Virus record (IMG/VR): IMGVR_UViG_3300022934_002389 | Location: 62,001-126,000 of that record | Origin: a virus | DNA: 64,000 bases | Strand: one strand, 5' to 3' | Shown: piece by piece, positions 48,778 to 57,618 of the stretch | Numbering within the stretch: the first letter of the stretch is position 1 | How the letters are laid out: each line of letters starts with the position of its first letter | Position numbers and translations under genes: made by a program | The notes under the pieces: model-generated | Seen by the model: the letters and a program-made list of their open reading frames with translations, nothing else | Told to the model about the DNA's origin: nothing | Database searches by the model: none

Positions 48778-49130
48778 TAGTACTCTCCGTTGCGGAAGTT
48801 TTCTATTTCGCCTCTTAGTATTTGATCGATTACCATCATCTTTTCTTCTCTTGTACACATCTCTTCGGGCATTTTTTTGATTTTAAATTTATTAACATAT
48901 TCTTTTATAGCACATTCGACAGTAGGAAGTAAAGACTTTTTATCGTATCTTTTGCCTTTTTTTACAACTTCTTGTACATCACACATTTTTGGATATAACT
49001 GGCGTCTATAAAATTCAGGATCATTCTTCATATACACCACTAAATCGTCAACAACGTTAAACGGAAGTTTATCTCCCGTTTTTGTATCCATGTCTTGGCT
49101 AAGATCGTGAAACTCGTTGATTTTTACCAT
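48777..49130 (-). CDS. Conserved late-region hypothetical protein
   Basis: 117 residues from the ATG at 49130 (GGAG nine bases upstream; TTG 49139 is an alternative). Helical, charged (MKNDPEFYRRQLYPKMCDVQ, VECAIKEYVNKFKI). I recall similar proteins in cyanophages. No function can be read. Confidence 0.65.
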   Translation of the reverse strand: MVKINEFHDLSQDMDTKTGDKLPFNVVDDLVVYMKNDPEFYRRQLYPKMCDVQEVVKKGKRYDKKSLLPTVECAIKEYVNKFKIKKMPEEMCTREEKMMVIDQILRGEIENFRNGEY

Positions 49131-49882
49131 TTGCGGCAACTCCAGTAACGTGCTTTTGTTCTTGGTCCTGGATTATCACAGTTATGTCTAGCACGGAATG
49201 AACGTCTACGTGCTGGGTTAGACTTTTTGATCTTCATGTTTGGATCACCAAAGTTAACTTTCTTAATATTTTTAGTCTTTGGATCTCTTACATATACTTT
49301 GAACTTTTTAACATCGCCGCGCATAGGTTTGCCAAGTTTAACTTTGCGTCCTTGATATTCAGCTTCGTCCATTGATTTTCTATCACGTCTTAATTCTAAA
49401 TATTTTGTTCCACTAGTTGCTACCATACCCATTGCTTTTGCATCGTTTTGTGCTTGCATTTTATTTGTTATTGGATAGCTTTTTTTAACTTCTAGTGTTC
49501 CTGGATCATAGACAATATACATATTTCTATATTTTTCAAACTCTGATCTTTCTTCTAAACCTTCATCTTCATCTTCGTTGAACCACATGACACCGTAGTT
49601 TTCAAAAAACTCGTCGCCGTCATATGTTTCTTCAATATCTGAAATTTCTTCGTTAGCAGATATTTCAATATCAAAGTCGTCATAACCTTGTTCAAACATA
49701 TAATTTGCTAGGTGCTCTGCATATCCATCTGCTTCTTCTTCTGATAATTCCCTAGATAGAGGAATTTCAAAAACTGTTGCACCCTGTTCTGATTCAAAAA
49801 TGTCGTTGCCTGGAAAAATTGACTCATCTAACTTTTCAGCAATATCAGTTTTTTCCATGACTACTCGGATAAAATGTTCCAT
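49124..49882 (-). CDS. Late acidic protein with C-terminal Cys module
   Basis: A 252-residue protein. The first half is strongly acidic (ELSEEEADGYAEHLANYMFE, EDEDEGLEE). The second half is basic and ends with ARRRSFRARHNCDNPGPRTK, ARYWSCRKW, a C-terminal module shared by several T4-like phage proteins. A late box precedes it by 28 bases. Virion or assembly function is inferred. Confidence 0.65.
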   Translation of the reverse strand: MEHFIRVVMEKTDIAEKLDESIFPGNDIFESEQGATVFEIPLSRELSEEEADGYAEHLANYMFEQGYDDFDIEISANEEISDIEETYDGDEFFENYGVMWFNEDEDEGLEERSEFEKYRNMYIVYDPGTLEVKKSYPITNKMQAQNDAKAMGMVATSGTKYLELRRDRKSMDEAEYQGRKVKLGKPMRGDVKKFKVYVRDPKTKNIKKVNFGDPNMKIKKSNPARRRSFRARHNCDNPGPRTKARYWSCRKW

Positions 49883-49909
49883 GATCGATCCTTTGTAAAT
49901 TTACTAATA

Positions 49910-50608
49910 CTATTTATCTAGATCGTGTTTGTAAATTAGTTTATCGATCCTTGAAATATTACCACCTGCAAGTAGTTCAAACAATGTAAGTGCTTTGTCG
50001 TTCTTAATATAAACGTATTGCCCTTTTATCCAGTTTTTGTTTTTTATTTTTTGTAACAGTTTAGTGCCGCATTTGCATAAATTAGGATTTTTTACAATCC
50101 AATTAGCCATTTCAGGATTAACATTCTTGCCACCAAATGTAACTTTATAATCAAACTCTGTTTCTTTGTTAACAATAATTACATTTTTATTATTTTGCAA
50201 ATATTCTATCATATCAGGACTCGGCTTCCAAACTTTAATGTAGTCTGCTGATAAAGTATTGGCTAATTTGTCTATCAAACTCTCGTTGTTTGAATAAATG
50301 TTTAAGAAACTTTGCTCTATTCTAACAGTATAGTCTGTTTCATGCATTAGATTGGTAATGATTCTTTCGACATCTAATATCTCATTAGTATCAATAGAAA
50401 TATGTGAGTGACCAAATCTTGCGTTTACTTGAAATGTTTTACTTCCAGGAAAAATTCTTGCTTTAAATGAATTAAGTTCTCGTCTTGCGTACTGAAAGTT
50501 TTTCCCGTGCTGTATTTCAGTACGCAATATATGTGCTATATAAAGTCTTGTTTCTAATTTATATAGATATTTGTTATAATGTAGTTTTGTAGTCTCAGCT
50601 TGTTGCAA
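49910..50608 (-). CDS. Hypothetical protein
   Basis: A 232-residue alpha/beta protein with a Lys/Asn-rich C-terminus containing one CKCG motif. No family is recognised. Its end carries the late box of the next gene and its start overlaps the ClpA gene stop by 14 bases. Confidence 0.6.
   Translation of the reverse strand: MQQAETTKLHYNKYLYKLETRLYIAHILRTEIQHGKNFQYARRELNSFKARIFPGSKTFQVNARFGHSHISIDTNEILDVERIITNLMHETDYTVRIEQSFLNIYSNNESLIDKLANTLSADYIKVWKPSPDMIEYLQNNKNVIIVNKETEFDYKVTFGGKNVNPEMANWIVKNPNLCKCGTKLLQKIKNKNWIKGQYVYIKNDKALTLFELLAGGNISRIDKLIYKHDLDK
49911..49918 (-). promoter_or_regulatory. T4-type late promoter (GATAAATA)
   Basis: Minus-strand GATAAATAG, 28 bases before the ATG of the acidic late gene at 49882. 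A short CGATC/GATCG pairing with the RBS region exists but is too weak to call a hairpin. Confidence 0.75.
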
Positions 50609-52844
50609 TTACAGTACTCTCAACATTTAAGACGATGTCTTTGCCTTTTGCGTTGATTGATAGTTTACCACCGTCTTTCAAATCACCAAACAATAGCATT
50701 CTTGACAAAGGACGTTTAATATCTTTGTCAATAACACGCTGTAATGGTCTTGCACCCATTTTACGATCAAAGCCTTTGTCTACTAACAAATCTAATGCTT
50801 CGTCTGTAACAGAAACTTCTACGTTTTTATCCGCAACTTGATCTTTAAGTTCTTTTAAGAACTTGCCAACAATTTTTAACATCACAGGCTTACCAAGTTT
50901 AGCAAACGTAATAACGCCATCTAGCCTATTTCTAAACTCTGGTGCAAAGAATTTTTTCAATTCGCCATCTTCGTAGTCAGAACCGTCTGATTCTTCACCA
51001 AATCCGATAGCATTTTTCTCTGCTTCTCTTGCACCAAGATTTGTTGTTAGGATTAGGATACTGTTACGTGCATCTGCTTCCTTACCGTTGCTGCCAGTGA
51101 TCATACCGTTGTCCATAAGTTGCAATAAAACATTACTTACATCTGGGTGTGCTTTTTCAATTTCATCTAGCAACAACACACAGTTGGGATTTTCTTGCAG
51201 TTTGATAATCAACTGTCCTGCATCGTCTTCAAATCCTACATAACCTGGAGGTGCACCGATAAACTTTGCAACACTATGCTTCTCTTGATATTCACTCATA
51301 TCAAATCGTACAAGTTGTACACCTAAATGATGTGCAAGTTGTTTTGCTGTTTCTGTTTTACCTGTACCTGTCGGACCCATAAACACAAATGATCCAATCG
51401 GTTTATCTTCTGGTTTAAGTCCTGCTTGCGAAACAAGTATTTTATCAACAATACCTTCGATTGCTTCGTCTTGACCGTAAACACTACCTTTCATATTAGT
51501 TTCTAAATTAGCAAGATTTTCTGTCTCACGTTCTGCAACTTGCTCTTTTGGTATTTTAACCATTTTTGCAAGTTCAAATTGAATACTTTCTTCTGTGACA
51601 ATTTTATTTTCTGTCTGATTATTGACCTTGAACCTACTACATGCAACATCAATAACATCAATTGCTTTGTCAGGTAGTTTTTTATCTGCTTGATATTTGA
51701 TTGTAAGTTTTACTGCTGCTTCAATTGCTTCATCTGTAATTTCTACAGTATGAAATTCTTCATAATATTTCTTAATACCATGTAAAATATCTTTTGTAAT
51801 TTCTGCACTCGGCTCGTCAACAGTTACACGCTGGAATCTTCTCATAAGCGCACGATCTGATTCGAAGTACTTGCGGTACTCTTCCCAAGTAGTTGAAGCA
51901 ACAACTTTGATATTACCTTTAGACAATGCAGGTTTTAACATATTTGCTAAATCATTTGCACTATTACTTCCACCTGCGCCAGCGCCACTAATCATGTGTG
52001 CTTCGTCAATAAACATAATAGTTTTGCCTTTTTTCTGTAGTGCAGATAACACAAGTTTAAAGCGTTCTTCAAAGTCGCCGCGGTATTTTGAACCTGCAAG
52101 CATACTGCCGATATCAAGTGCATAAACATTGTATTCTTTTAAAAACTCTGGAACATCGTTGTTTACAATTTTCCATGCTAAACCTTCAGCAATAGCAGTT
52201 TTACCCACACCTGGATCGCCGACCATAAGCACATTTGATTTTGTGCGGCGTCCTAGTGCAAGTGCTAGTGATTCTATTTCGTCTTCCCGTCCGATAACAG
52301 GATCTATACGACCTTTTTTAACATCGGCATTGAGATCGTCAGTAAATGCTTTTAATGCTTTGTTAGCAATACCAGCATTTTCCATGTCTTCGTCTGCTAC
52401 TATATCTAATTCAAGTTCTGCACTCATATATTGGATAAACTTATCTTTCTGAATGCCTGCTTGTTGACATGCAAAGAACGCATAACTTCTTTTTTCGCTT
52501 AATGTACTAATAAAAACATCAGTAATTTCGATTTGATTGCGTCCTTGAAATAATACTTGTGCAAAAGCTCGATTTAAAACCCGCTCAACAGTGCCTGTCT
52601 TAACAGGTTTATATTTTTTTGCTTCTGTTTTAATTTCGTTTAATTTTGTTTTGAGATAATTTTCTACATTCTTTTTCAATAGGTCTACATCTGTATCAAA
52701 CCCTTTTAATGCTGTAGAAAATTGTTCTTCACACAGCATTGCAAACAGAAGATGTTCAAGAGTAACATATTCATGCTGTAATTTCTTTGCGTCTTTAACT
52801 GCCTTATCAAATACTACTTGTAATGCTTGGCTAGGTTCTACCAT
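50595..52844 (-). CDS. clpA: ClpA-like ATPase of the Clp protease
   Basis: A 749-residue protein, the length of E. coli ClpA (758). Two Clp_N repeats (residues 1-145), D1 AAA with GDPGVGKT (209-216) and IMFIDEAHM, and D2 AAA with GPTGTGKT (490-497), a YVGFED pore loop and LLLDEIEKAH. No ClpB-type middle domain is present. Residues 613-615 (IGF in NAIGFGEE) fill the position of the ClpP-binding IGL loop, so it could dock onto host ClpP. It is followed by deformylase and DnaJ genes, i.e. a proteostasis group. Confidence 0.9.
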   Translation of the reverse strand: MVEPSQALQVVFDKAVKDAKKLQHEYVTLEHLLFAMLCEEQFSTALKGFDTDVDLLKKNVENYLKTKLNEIKTEAKKYKPVKTGTVERVLNRAFAQVLFQGRNQIEITDVFISTLSEKRSYAFFACQQAGIQKDKFIQYMSAELELDIVADEDMENAGIANKALKAFTDDLNADVKKGRIDPVIGREDEIESLALALGRRTKSNVLMVGDPGVGKTAIAEGLAWKIVNNDVPEFLKEYNVYALDIGSMLAGSKYRGDFEERFKLVLSALQKKGKTIMFIDEAHMISGAGAGGSNSANDLANMLKPALSKGNIKVVASTTWEEYRKYFESDRALMRRFQRVTVDEPSAEITKDILHGIKKYYEEFHTVEITDEAIEAAVKLTIKYQADKKLPDKAIDVIDVACSRFKVNNQTENKIVTEESIQFELAKMVKIPKEQVAERETENLANLETNMKGSVYGQDEAIEGIVDKILVSQAGLKPEDKPIGSFVFMGPTGTGKTETAKQLAHHLGVQLVRFDMSEYQEKHSVAKFIGAPPGYVGFEDDAGQLIIKLQENPNCVLLLDEIEKAHPDVSNVLLQLMDNGMITGSNGKEADARNSILILTTNLGAREAEKNAIGFGEESDGSDYEDGELKKFFAPEFRNRLDGVITFAKLGKPVMLKIVGKFLKELKDQVADKNVEVSVTDEALDLLVDKGFDRKMGARPLQRVIDKDIKRPLSRMLLFGDLKDGGKLSINAKGKDIVLNVESTVIATS

Positions 52845-53355
52845 TTTTGTTCCTTTTTGCTTGCTTTTTTAAACCCATGTTAAGTTTTAGTCTGCTAACT
52901 CTATTAATGAATTGTATTCCTTGTAAGTGATCATATTCGTGTAAAAATATTCTACTGTCAATATCATTAAATTTTGTCTCTACATGTATAACATCTTTAT
53001 AGTCATTTGTCAACGTATCAAATTCAACAACACAACTAATTGGACGTCTTACTTTAAGTGTCAACCCCGGATGGCTTAAACACCCTTCAATTCCTTCTTC
53101 TAATTCTTTACTAATACCTTTAATGTGCGGATTTATTACAACGATTGTATCGCCGTATTTTTTATTTAACAAACATTTCATAACAAATATCTGCCCATTT
53201 ATTCCCACTTGATTTGCTGATAATCCTAACCCTCCTTCCTTTTGCATTAATTCAATCATTTCAAATGCAAGAGGTCTTGGATTGTCTGTAGCCAAATCAA
53301 ACTTTGGAACAGGATTTTCTAGTCTTGTATCAGGCGCTACGATTAATTGCATCAT
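52831..53355 (-). CDS. def: Peptide deformylase
   Basis: A 174-residue protein with all three deformylase motifs: [10 protein letters not shown] (motif 1), EGCLSHPG (residues 90-94, metal Cys) and HEYDHLQG (139-143, HExxH). It removes N-formyl from nascent proteins. Phage-encoded versions are common in marine myoviruses. The C-terminus is basic and overlaps the clpA start. Confidence 0.93.
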   Translation of the reverse strand: MMQLIVAPDTRLENPVPKFDLATDNPRPLAFEMIELMQKEGGLGLSANQVGINGQIFVMKCLLNKKYGDTIVVINPHIKGISKELEEGIEGCLSHPGLTLKVRRPISCVVEFDTLTNDYKDVIHVETKFNDIDSRIFLHEYDHLQGIQFINRVSRLKLNMGLKKQAKRNKNGRT

Positions 53356-54160
53356 TTATTAATTTTACCTTTTCTAGCATATTAGGATCTTTTATTTTTG
53401 GTGTAATACCTTTCAACTTTACATATAAATTTCCTGTACGTCCTGTATTAAGTTCTGGCAAACCTTTTCCAGATATACTTAATATAGTACCTGGGTTTGT
53501 TCCTGCAGGGATATTCAATCTAACCATGCCTCCTTCTAGAGTTGGAATGTTTTTAGTTGTACCTGCTATAAATTCCAATAAATTGACCTTTTCTTCAATA
53601 TGTAAGTGTGCATTATCCCTTCTAAACCTAGGATGTTTAACAATGGCTATTTGCATAATCAAGTCACCTCTAGGTAAACTATGTGCAGAGTGATCTCCTA
53701 ATCCTCTGTATCTCATTAATTGACCATCCATTACACCAGGAGCAATTCTAATACTTGCACTTGTTTCTACACCATTCAACATATTATAAGTTGCAAGAAA
53801 ATCTTTACCTCGTAAAACATCTTCTAGTGTGAGACTTACCCGCAACCTAATATCTTTGTTTCTGACTGCACGATGTTGTTGTGCAAAACCTTGTCCAAAC
53901 ATACTGCCAAAAATATCATTAAAATTACCGAAGTTATCAGTAAACGCATTACCTTGAAAATTATTATTAGTTGCAGGATTGTCATACAACGATCTTTTTT
54001 CAGGATCTTTTAACGTATCATATGCTTCGTTAATTTGAGCGAACTTTTTGCCATCACCACCCTTGTCAGGATGGTGTTGCATTGCAAGTTTTCTATATGC
54101 TTTCTTTAATTCGTCTGACGTGGCGTCTTTGTTTACACCCAGTACGCTGTAATAGTCCAT
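53330..54160 (-). CDS. dnaJ: DnaJ-like co-chaperone, no zinc-finger domain
   Basis: A 276-residue protein. An N-terminal J domain with intact HPD (QHHPDKGG), a Gly/Phe/Asn-rich linker, and two C-terminal beta domains ([40 protein letters not shown]). The CxxCxGxG zinc domain is missing, so it is a type II (CbpA-like) co-chaperone that would recruit host DnaK. Confidence 0.92.
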   Translation of the reverse strand: MDYYSVLGVNKDATSDELKKAYRKLAMQHHPDKGGDGKKFAQINEAYDTLKDPEKRSLYDNPATNNNFQGNAFTDNFGNFNDIFGSMFGQGFAQQHRAVRNKDIRLRVSLTLEDVLRGKDFLATYNMLNGVETSASIRIAPGVMDGQLMRYRGLGDHSAHSLPRGDLIMQIAIVKHPRFRRDNAHLHIEEKVNLLEFIAGTTKNIPTLEGGMVRLNIPAGTNPGTILSISGKGLPELNTGRTGNLYVKLKGITPKIKDPNMLEKVKLINDAINRSA

Positions 54161-54183
54161 ACTATTACTTATTTACTACTTTG

Positions 54184-54579
54184 TTATTTTTTGCTAGTTC
54201 CGGTGTATAGTCCAAACCATGCTGCGCCAGCACCTACAATTACGGAAATTAGTGCAGACTGATTCATGCTAGGATCAGGTAGTTCCATATACCATAAAAC
54301 TGTTTTGTAAAGCAAAAAGATATAAACTGTTAGGAATGCTCTTGGAAAAATCCTCCATGCATCTACTGCTTTTGCTAAATGTATAAGTTTAGCATAAGGA
54401 TTTGGTCCTAGATCTTTTACAGTTGTATCAACTTCCAAATCAAGTTTTACTTTCTTTGTTGCTCCTTCAGAACTTGCTGGAACTGCTACTGTAGAATCAT
54501 ATGTAGGCATTTCAGTCATTTGTTCTGCTTTTGCTTTAGGTGCTGCTGGTTTTAAATCTTCTGGTTTTTTACGCGGCAT
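54184..54579 (-). CDS. Holin-like membrane protein, putative
   Basis: A 131-residue protein. A Lys/Pro/Ala-rich cytoplasmic N-terminus, then two hydrophobic segments (FLTVYIFLLYKTVLWYM and ALISVIVGAGAAWFGLY) and a short tail GTSKK. Size, topology and location beside the lysis genes suggest a holin. Other small membrane proteins here (56048-56335) compete for that role. Confidence 0.5.
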   Translation of the reverse strand: MPRKKPEDLKPAAPKAKAEQMTEMPTYDSTVAVPASSEGATKKVKLDLEVDTTVKDLGPNPYAKLIHLAKAVDAWRIFPRAFLTVYIFLLYKTVLWYMELPDPSMNQSALISVIVGAGAAWFGLYTGTSKK

Positions 54580-55312
54580 TCTTAAGCCCTCCTTTTAAGT
54601 AATCAAACATTTGTTCCGCTATACGTTTATGTCCTTGAGGACTAGGGTGCGGATCTTGTTTTCCTATTATATCATAACTCATCGTTGGCATGATGTCTAT
54701 GTCTTTATATAATTCTCGGTATTCTGGTGGATATTGTTTTGGTACAGATCCGAACTGCATCCACCAATAAGTTTTAACATTAAAACTTTTAAATATCCTA
54801 TCTAATGATAAAACATGGCTGATACTTTCGTACATTCCTTGCACTTCGGTAAATGATCTTGTTCTGGCTTCGTGTATTGTTTTATTTGATGGAGGTAACG
54901 ACTTATGAAAATCGTTACCCCATACGTTTACCCTAACCCATTTTTTATCATCGTGTGTATAAGTATAATCTTTTCTTTTCCAAAAACGTCCATCTTCAAA
55001 CGGTACTTTAGTTTCTACATATTCATCCTTGCCTGTGTAATATTCCATCCTGAATGCTTCTGTAGTCTGTAAAACTGCAATTGTATTATCTAAGATTACT
55101 TGAGGTGTATTGACTAACCAGTCTATACTTGTCCTTACCATCCTTTGATTACTACCACAACCTTTAGCATGTTGAATCGGAGTTCTGTCTAACAATTGTG
55201 CTAGATAGTAAGGCCAAACTAGTTTTTCTCTATCGGCTTCTTTGTATCCGTGGTCTTCGTTAATACCGCCTCCCCATGTAAAACTACATCCGTTAGTGTA
55301 AAGATATTTCAA
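54569..55312 (-). CDS. SGNH/GDSL-like hydrolase
   Basis: A 247-residue protein. Block I TNGCSFTWGGG (Ser), a GCGSNQR block with Gly/Asn, and block V DPHPSPQGHKR (Asp/His). The start is TTG overlapping the lipase stop (TTGA). No signal peptide. Its place within the lysis cassette suggests action on cell-envelope glycans or lipids, but it may equally be a virion decoration enzyme. Confidence 0.65.
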   Translation of the reverse strand: MKYLYTNGCSFTWGGGINEDHGYKEADREKLVWPYYLAQLLDRTPIQHAKGCGSNQRMVRTSIDWLVNTPQVILDNTIAVLQTTEAFRMEYYTGKDEYVETKVPFEDGRFWKRKDYTYTHDDKKWVRVNVWGNDFHKSLPPSNKTIHEARTRSFTEVQGMYESISHVLSLDRIFKSFNVKTYWWMQFGSVPKQYPPEYRELYKDIDIMPTMSYDIIGKQDPHPSPQGHKRIAEQMFDYLKGGLKNAA

Positions 55313-56058
55313 TCCATGTTTCCTATGTGTTTAATATATTCAGTCATTGAATGATCGCCAAAGTTGTCAATTTTGCCCTGTTTGAGTCCCATCCACATAC
55401 CGCGCCAACGATCTTTAGTACGTTGCCAAGGTGTTAATGGACGAAACTTGCCATATGCGTTTATGTAATGTTCTGTACCGTGATGTTTGTAAGCCATAAC
55501 TGCTAATGGAACTCTTGTTACAATATCGTTATTATTAACAAATCTATGATGCTCTACACATAAACTTTTACAATAACCTTTCCAACCCACACGTGGAGAA
55601 CCGAATGTGTAAAGTTCTTCTACTGGATTAATGCCTTCGTACAAATGGCATCTGCTTGCCATAATAGTTGCCATTGCTGCACCTAAACTATGTCCACAGA
55701 ACCATAATTTTTTCTTTTCATTTGCTTTGCGATCAATATCTTCTAGTACCATTGGCCAAAGTTCGTCAACTTCTGCTTTAAAGCCTCTGTGTACTCTTGA
55801 TACTGTTTCTGCCATTACAGGCATTGCTTTTAAATCTGCCTTAATATCATTAAATTCGCTCGGCTGTGTTCCCCGGCAAGCAATAACTAAATCTTCTTTA
55901 TTCATGAAGCGCCAAGCTTGTGCGCCATCTTTATTATAAAACTCTGTTGTTGTAAAGCCTAGTTTTTTGGCTTCTTTCGTTGCATCATCTAAATATGCTA
56001 TACTTGCTAAACGTGCAAAAAGGAGACTGCGCTCCTTAAAATTCATTTCACTTATCAT
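55309..56058 (-). CDS. Class 3 lipase-like hydrolase
   Basis: A 249-residue protein with the lipase-3 signatures: CRGTQ (oxyanion/RG-T), GHSLGAAMA nucleophile elbow, YTFGSPRVG, NNNDIVTRVP with the catalytic Asp and a His near the C-terminus (GDHSM). GGAGGG precedes the ATG. No signal peptide is seen. It could attack host membrane phospholipids during lysis; the substrate is not proven. Confidence 0.8.
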   Translation of the reverse strand: MISEMNFKERSLLFARLASIAYLDDATKEAKKLGFTTTEFYNKDGAQAWRFMNKEDLVIACRGTQPSEFNDIKADLKAMPVMAETVSRVHRGFKAEVDELWPMVLEDIDRKANEKKKLWFCGHSLGAAMATIMASRCHLYEGINPVEELYTFGSPRVGWKGYCKSLCVEHHRFVNNNDIVTRVPLAVMAYKHHGTEHYINAYGKFRPLTPWQRTKDRWRGMWMGLKQGKIDNFGDHSMTEYIKHIGNMD

Positions 56059-56335
56059 TTTTGCCCTCCAAATCTGCTAAACGTTTTTCAATGCTATCAA
56101 TTTTTGCAGTTATTTTTGGATATTTTTTACGCCAAGCATCTTCCGGTTGTTCTAACCAAGTAAGGCCCCACCGTTCTACCAGATAATCTATTGCTCTATC
56201 TACTTGAGCATATCCCCATAACCCTATACGAGTTGTGCTTATGTATGCAACAAAAATTGCACCAAAAACTGACCCTGCTAGTGCTGTGTATATCCACAGC
56301 CTATCACTGGCCATCCTTTCTATCATTTCCCACAT
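56048..56335 (-). CDS. Small membrane protein with coiled-coil tail
   Basis: 95 residues from the ATG at 56335 (GAGGG upstream; a GTG three codons earlier is possible). A single membrane segment (LWIYTALAGSVFGAIFVAYI) followed by a helical tail with a short heptad (IDSIEKRLADLEGK). A lysis-related role is inferred from context. Confidence 0.6.
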   Translation of the reverse strand: MWEMIERMASDRLWIYTALAGSVFGAIFVAYISTTRIGLWGYAQVDRAIDYLVERWGLTWLEQPEDAWRKKYPKITAKIDSIEKRLADLEGKNDK

Positions 56336-56879
56336 CGTTAACACCCTCTATTAACTGTGTGTATTTATACCTACGTATACCTAAAGCATGTTTAGGATTG
56401 TATAAATCATATCTAACTTCGTTTTTTTGATTTCCGCCTAGTATTACCCAATACGTTTGTCCGTTTACTGTCTGTGTTTCAGTGTAAAAACCTACATGTC
56501 CTTGCCAACCTCTATCGCCTCTAGGAAATATTACAACGTCACCACGTTGAATATTTTCAGGTTCTACTGGATCGCCCCAAGTTAAAAAACTTCGTGCCAT
56601 TAGAGGAACATCACTTACGCTTTCGCTGCCAGGTATACCGTCTAGTTCAAGTACAGCATTTACAAATGCCGCACACCATTCTGTACGAACAGGATCAACA
56701 CCTACAAATTCTTTGATTTGTTTCCTATCTTGACGTTCTTCTAAACCTATGAAAGGCTGTGCTGATACTACTGGATCCGGTTGAGATGCATTACATCCTG
56801 CTAAGACGCTCGTAAAACTAATCGTCCACAATAACTGCTTTATCAAGTGCCTGTTCTGCCTCTTTATAATAACCTTCAT
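56304..56879 (-). CDS. Lipoprotein with NlpC/P60-like (CHAP-type) domain
   Basis: A 191-residue protein. It has a type II signal with lipobox VLAGC (Cys29). The domain has WCAAFVNAVLE (catalytic Cys), LTWGDPVEPENIQRGDVVIF and GWQGHVGFY (catalytic His), the pattern of TIGR02594-type peptidoglycan amidases/peptidases. As an outer-membrane-anchored enzyme it would cut cross-links from the periplasm. It lies between the spanin-like and lipase genes. Confidence 0.75.
   Translation of the reverse strand: MKVIIKRQNRHLIKQLLWTISFTSVLAGCNASQPDPVVSAQPFIGLEERQDRKQIKEFVGVDPVRTEWCAAFVNAVLELDGIPGSESVSDVPLMARSFLTWGDPVEPENIQRGDVVIFPRGDRGWQGHVGFYTETQTVNGQTYWVILGGNQKNEVRYDLYNPKHALGIRRYKYTQLIEGVNDVGNDRKDGQ
56362..56369 (-). 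promoter_or_regulatory. T4-type late promoter (TATAAATA)
   Basis: Minus-strand TATAAATAC, exact T4 late consensus, inside the end of the lipoprotein gene and about 27 bases before the ATG at 56335. It would give a separate late message for the membrane protein, lipase and SGNH genes. Confidence 0.8.
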
Positions 56880-57210
56880 AGGCTGCTATAATTGCTTGTT
56901 GTTGTTGAACCAACGCCCGTATATCTGAGAAGTTCAATCCTAGGTTACCGTAGCCTTCGCCCGTAAGTGCATACAGAGCAAATGCTTTGCCTTCGCTGTT
57001 TAGTTTGGCAATTACTGCGTCTACATTATTTTCATTGAGGACAATCCATTCAACATTCCGCATATTGAGTTCGTCAACAGGAGGAAGTTCCAGTGTTGGT
57101 TTTTCAACTGGTGATGTGGTTATTTCAATCTGCTGTGGTTTCGTTGAGCAGGCCGCGAGACTTATAAGTATCGTAAAGCCAAGGACACTCTTTGTTAAAA
57201 GCGATGCCAT
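56818..57210 (-). CDS. Outer-membrane lipoprotein, o-spanin-like
   Basis: 130 residues from the ATG at 57210 (AAGGA upstream; a start at 57234 is possible). Lipobox LISLAAC (Cys21) follows a hydrophobic segment, then a Pro/Glu linker and an alpha-helical body. It overlaps the i-spanin-like gene by 86 bases in another frame, the embedded arrangement typical of Rz/Rz1 pairs, although it is longer than usual Rz1 proteins. Confidence 0.6.
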   Translation of the reverse strand: MASLLTKSVLGFTILISLAACSTKPQQIEITTSPVEKPTLELPPVDELNMRNVEWIVLNENNVDAVIAKLNSEGKAFALYALTGEGYGNLGLNFSDIRALVQQQQAIIAAYEGYYKEAEQALDKAVIVDD

Positions 57211-57613
57211 TTTCAGCGTTCCTTTCTTTGTCATTCAATTCTGCCCCCGAAAGCAATTCAAAACATCTGCCAGCATTTACAGTTCCTCTATTTACAGCAC
57301 GTTCAATACTTTCAGCATTTGCTATTGCTGCTGCTGTTAAATCAATTTCCTGTAATTTGTCTGCTAGTCTTTGGTTTTGTCTACGTATAGCAGTGTATGC
57401 TTCGTTTAAACTAGCAAGTTCACTAGATGCTTTTTCATAGTCTTGTTCTAGTGAACTTATAGTTTGTTCATTTAATTCAACTGCGGTGTTAAGTTTAGCA
57501 TTGTTTTCTTGTAGGATAGCCATACGTTCTTGTGTATCGTTATAATACCAATAACCTATACCGCCTGCTCCTAAGAGCAACATGAACATAACAATAGCTA
57601 ATTTAGCACCCAT
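57125..57613 (-). CDS. Inner-membrane coiled-coil protein, i-spanin-like
   Basis: A 162-residue protein with an N-terminal membrane anchor (residues 5-23), then a coiled coil to about residue 90 (MAILQENNAKLNTAVELNEQ, LASLNEAYTAIRRQNQRLAD) and a periplasmic tail with two cysteines. This is the i-spanin (Rz) layout. It follows the endolysin gene by 5 bases. Confidence 0.65.
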   Translation of the reverse strand: MGAKLAIVMFMLLLGAGGIGYWYYNDTQERMAILQENNAKLNTAVELNEQTISSLEQDYEKASSELASLNEAYTAIRRQNQRLADKLQEIDLTAAAIANAESIERAVNRGTVNAGRCFELLSGAELNDKERNAENGIAFNKECPWLYDTYKSRGLLNETTAD

Positions 57614-57618
57614 ACCAC

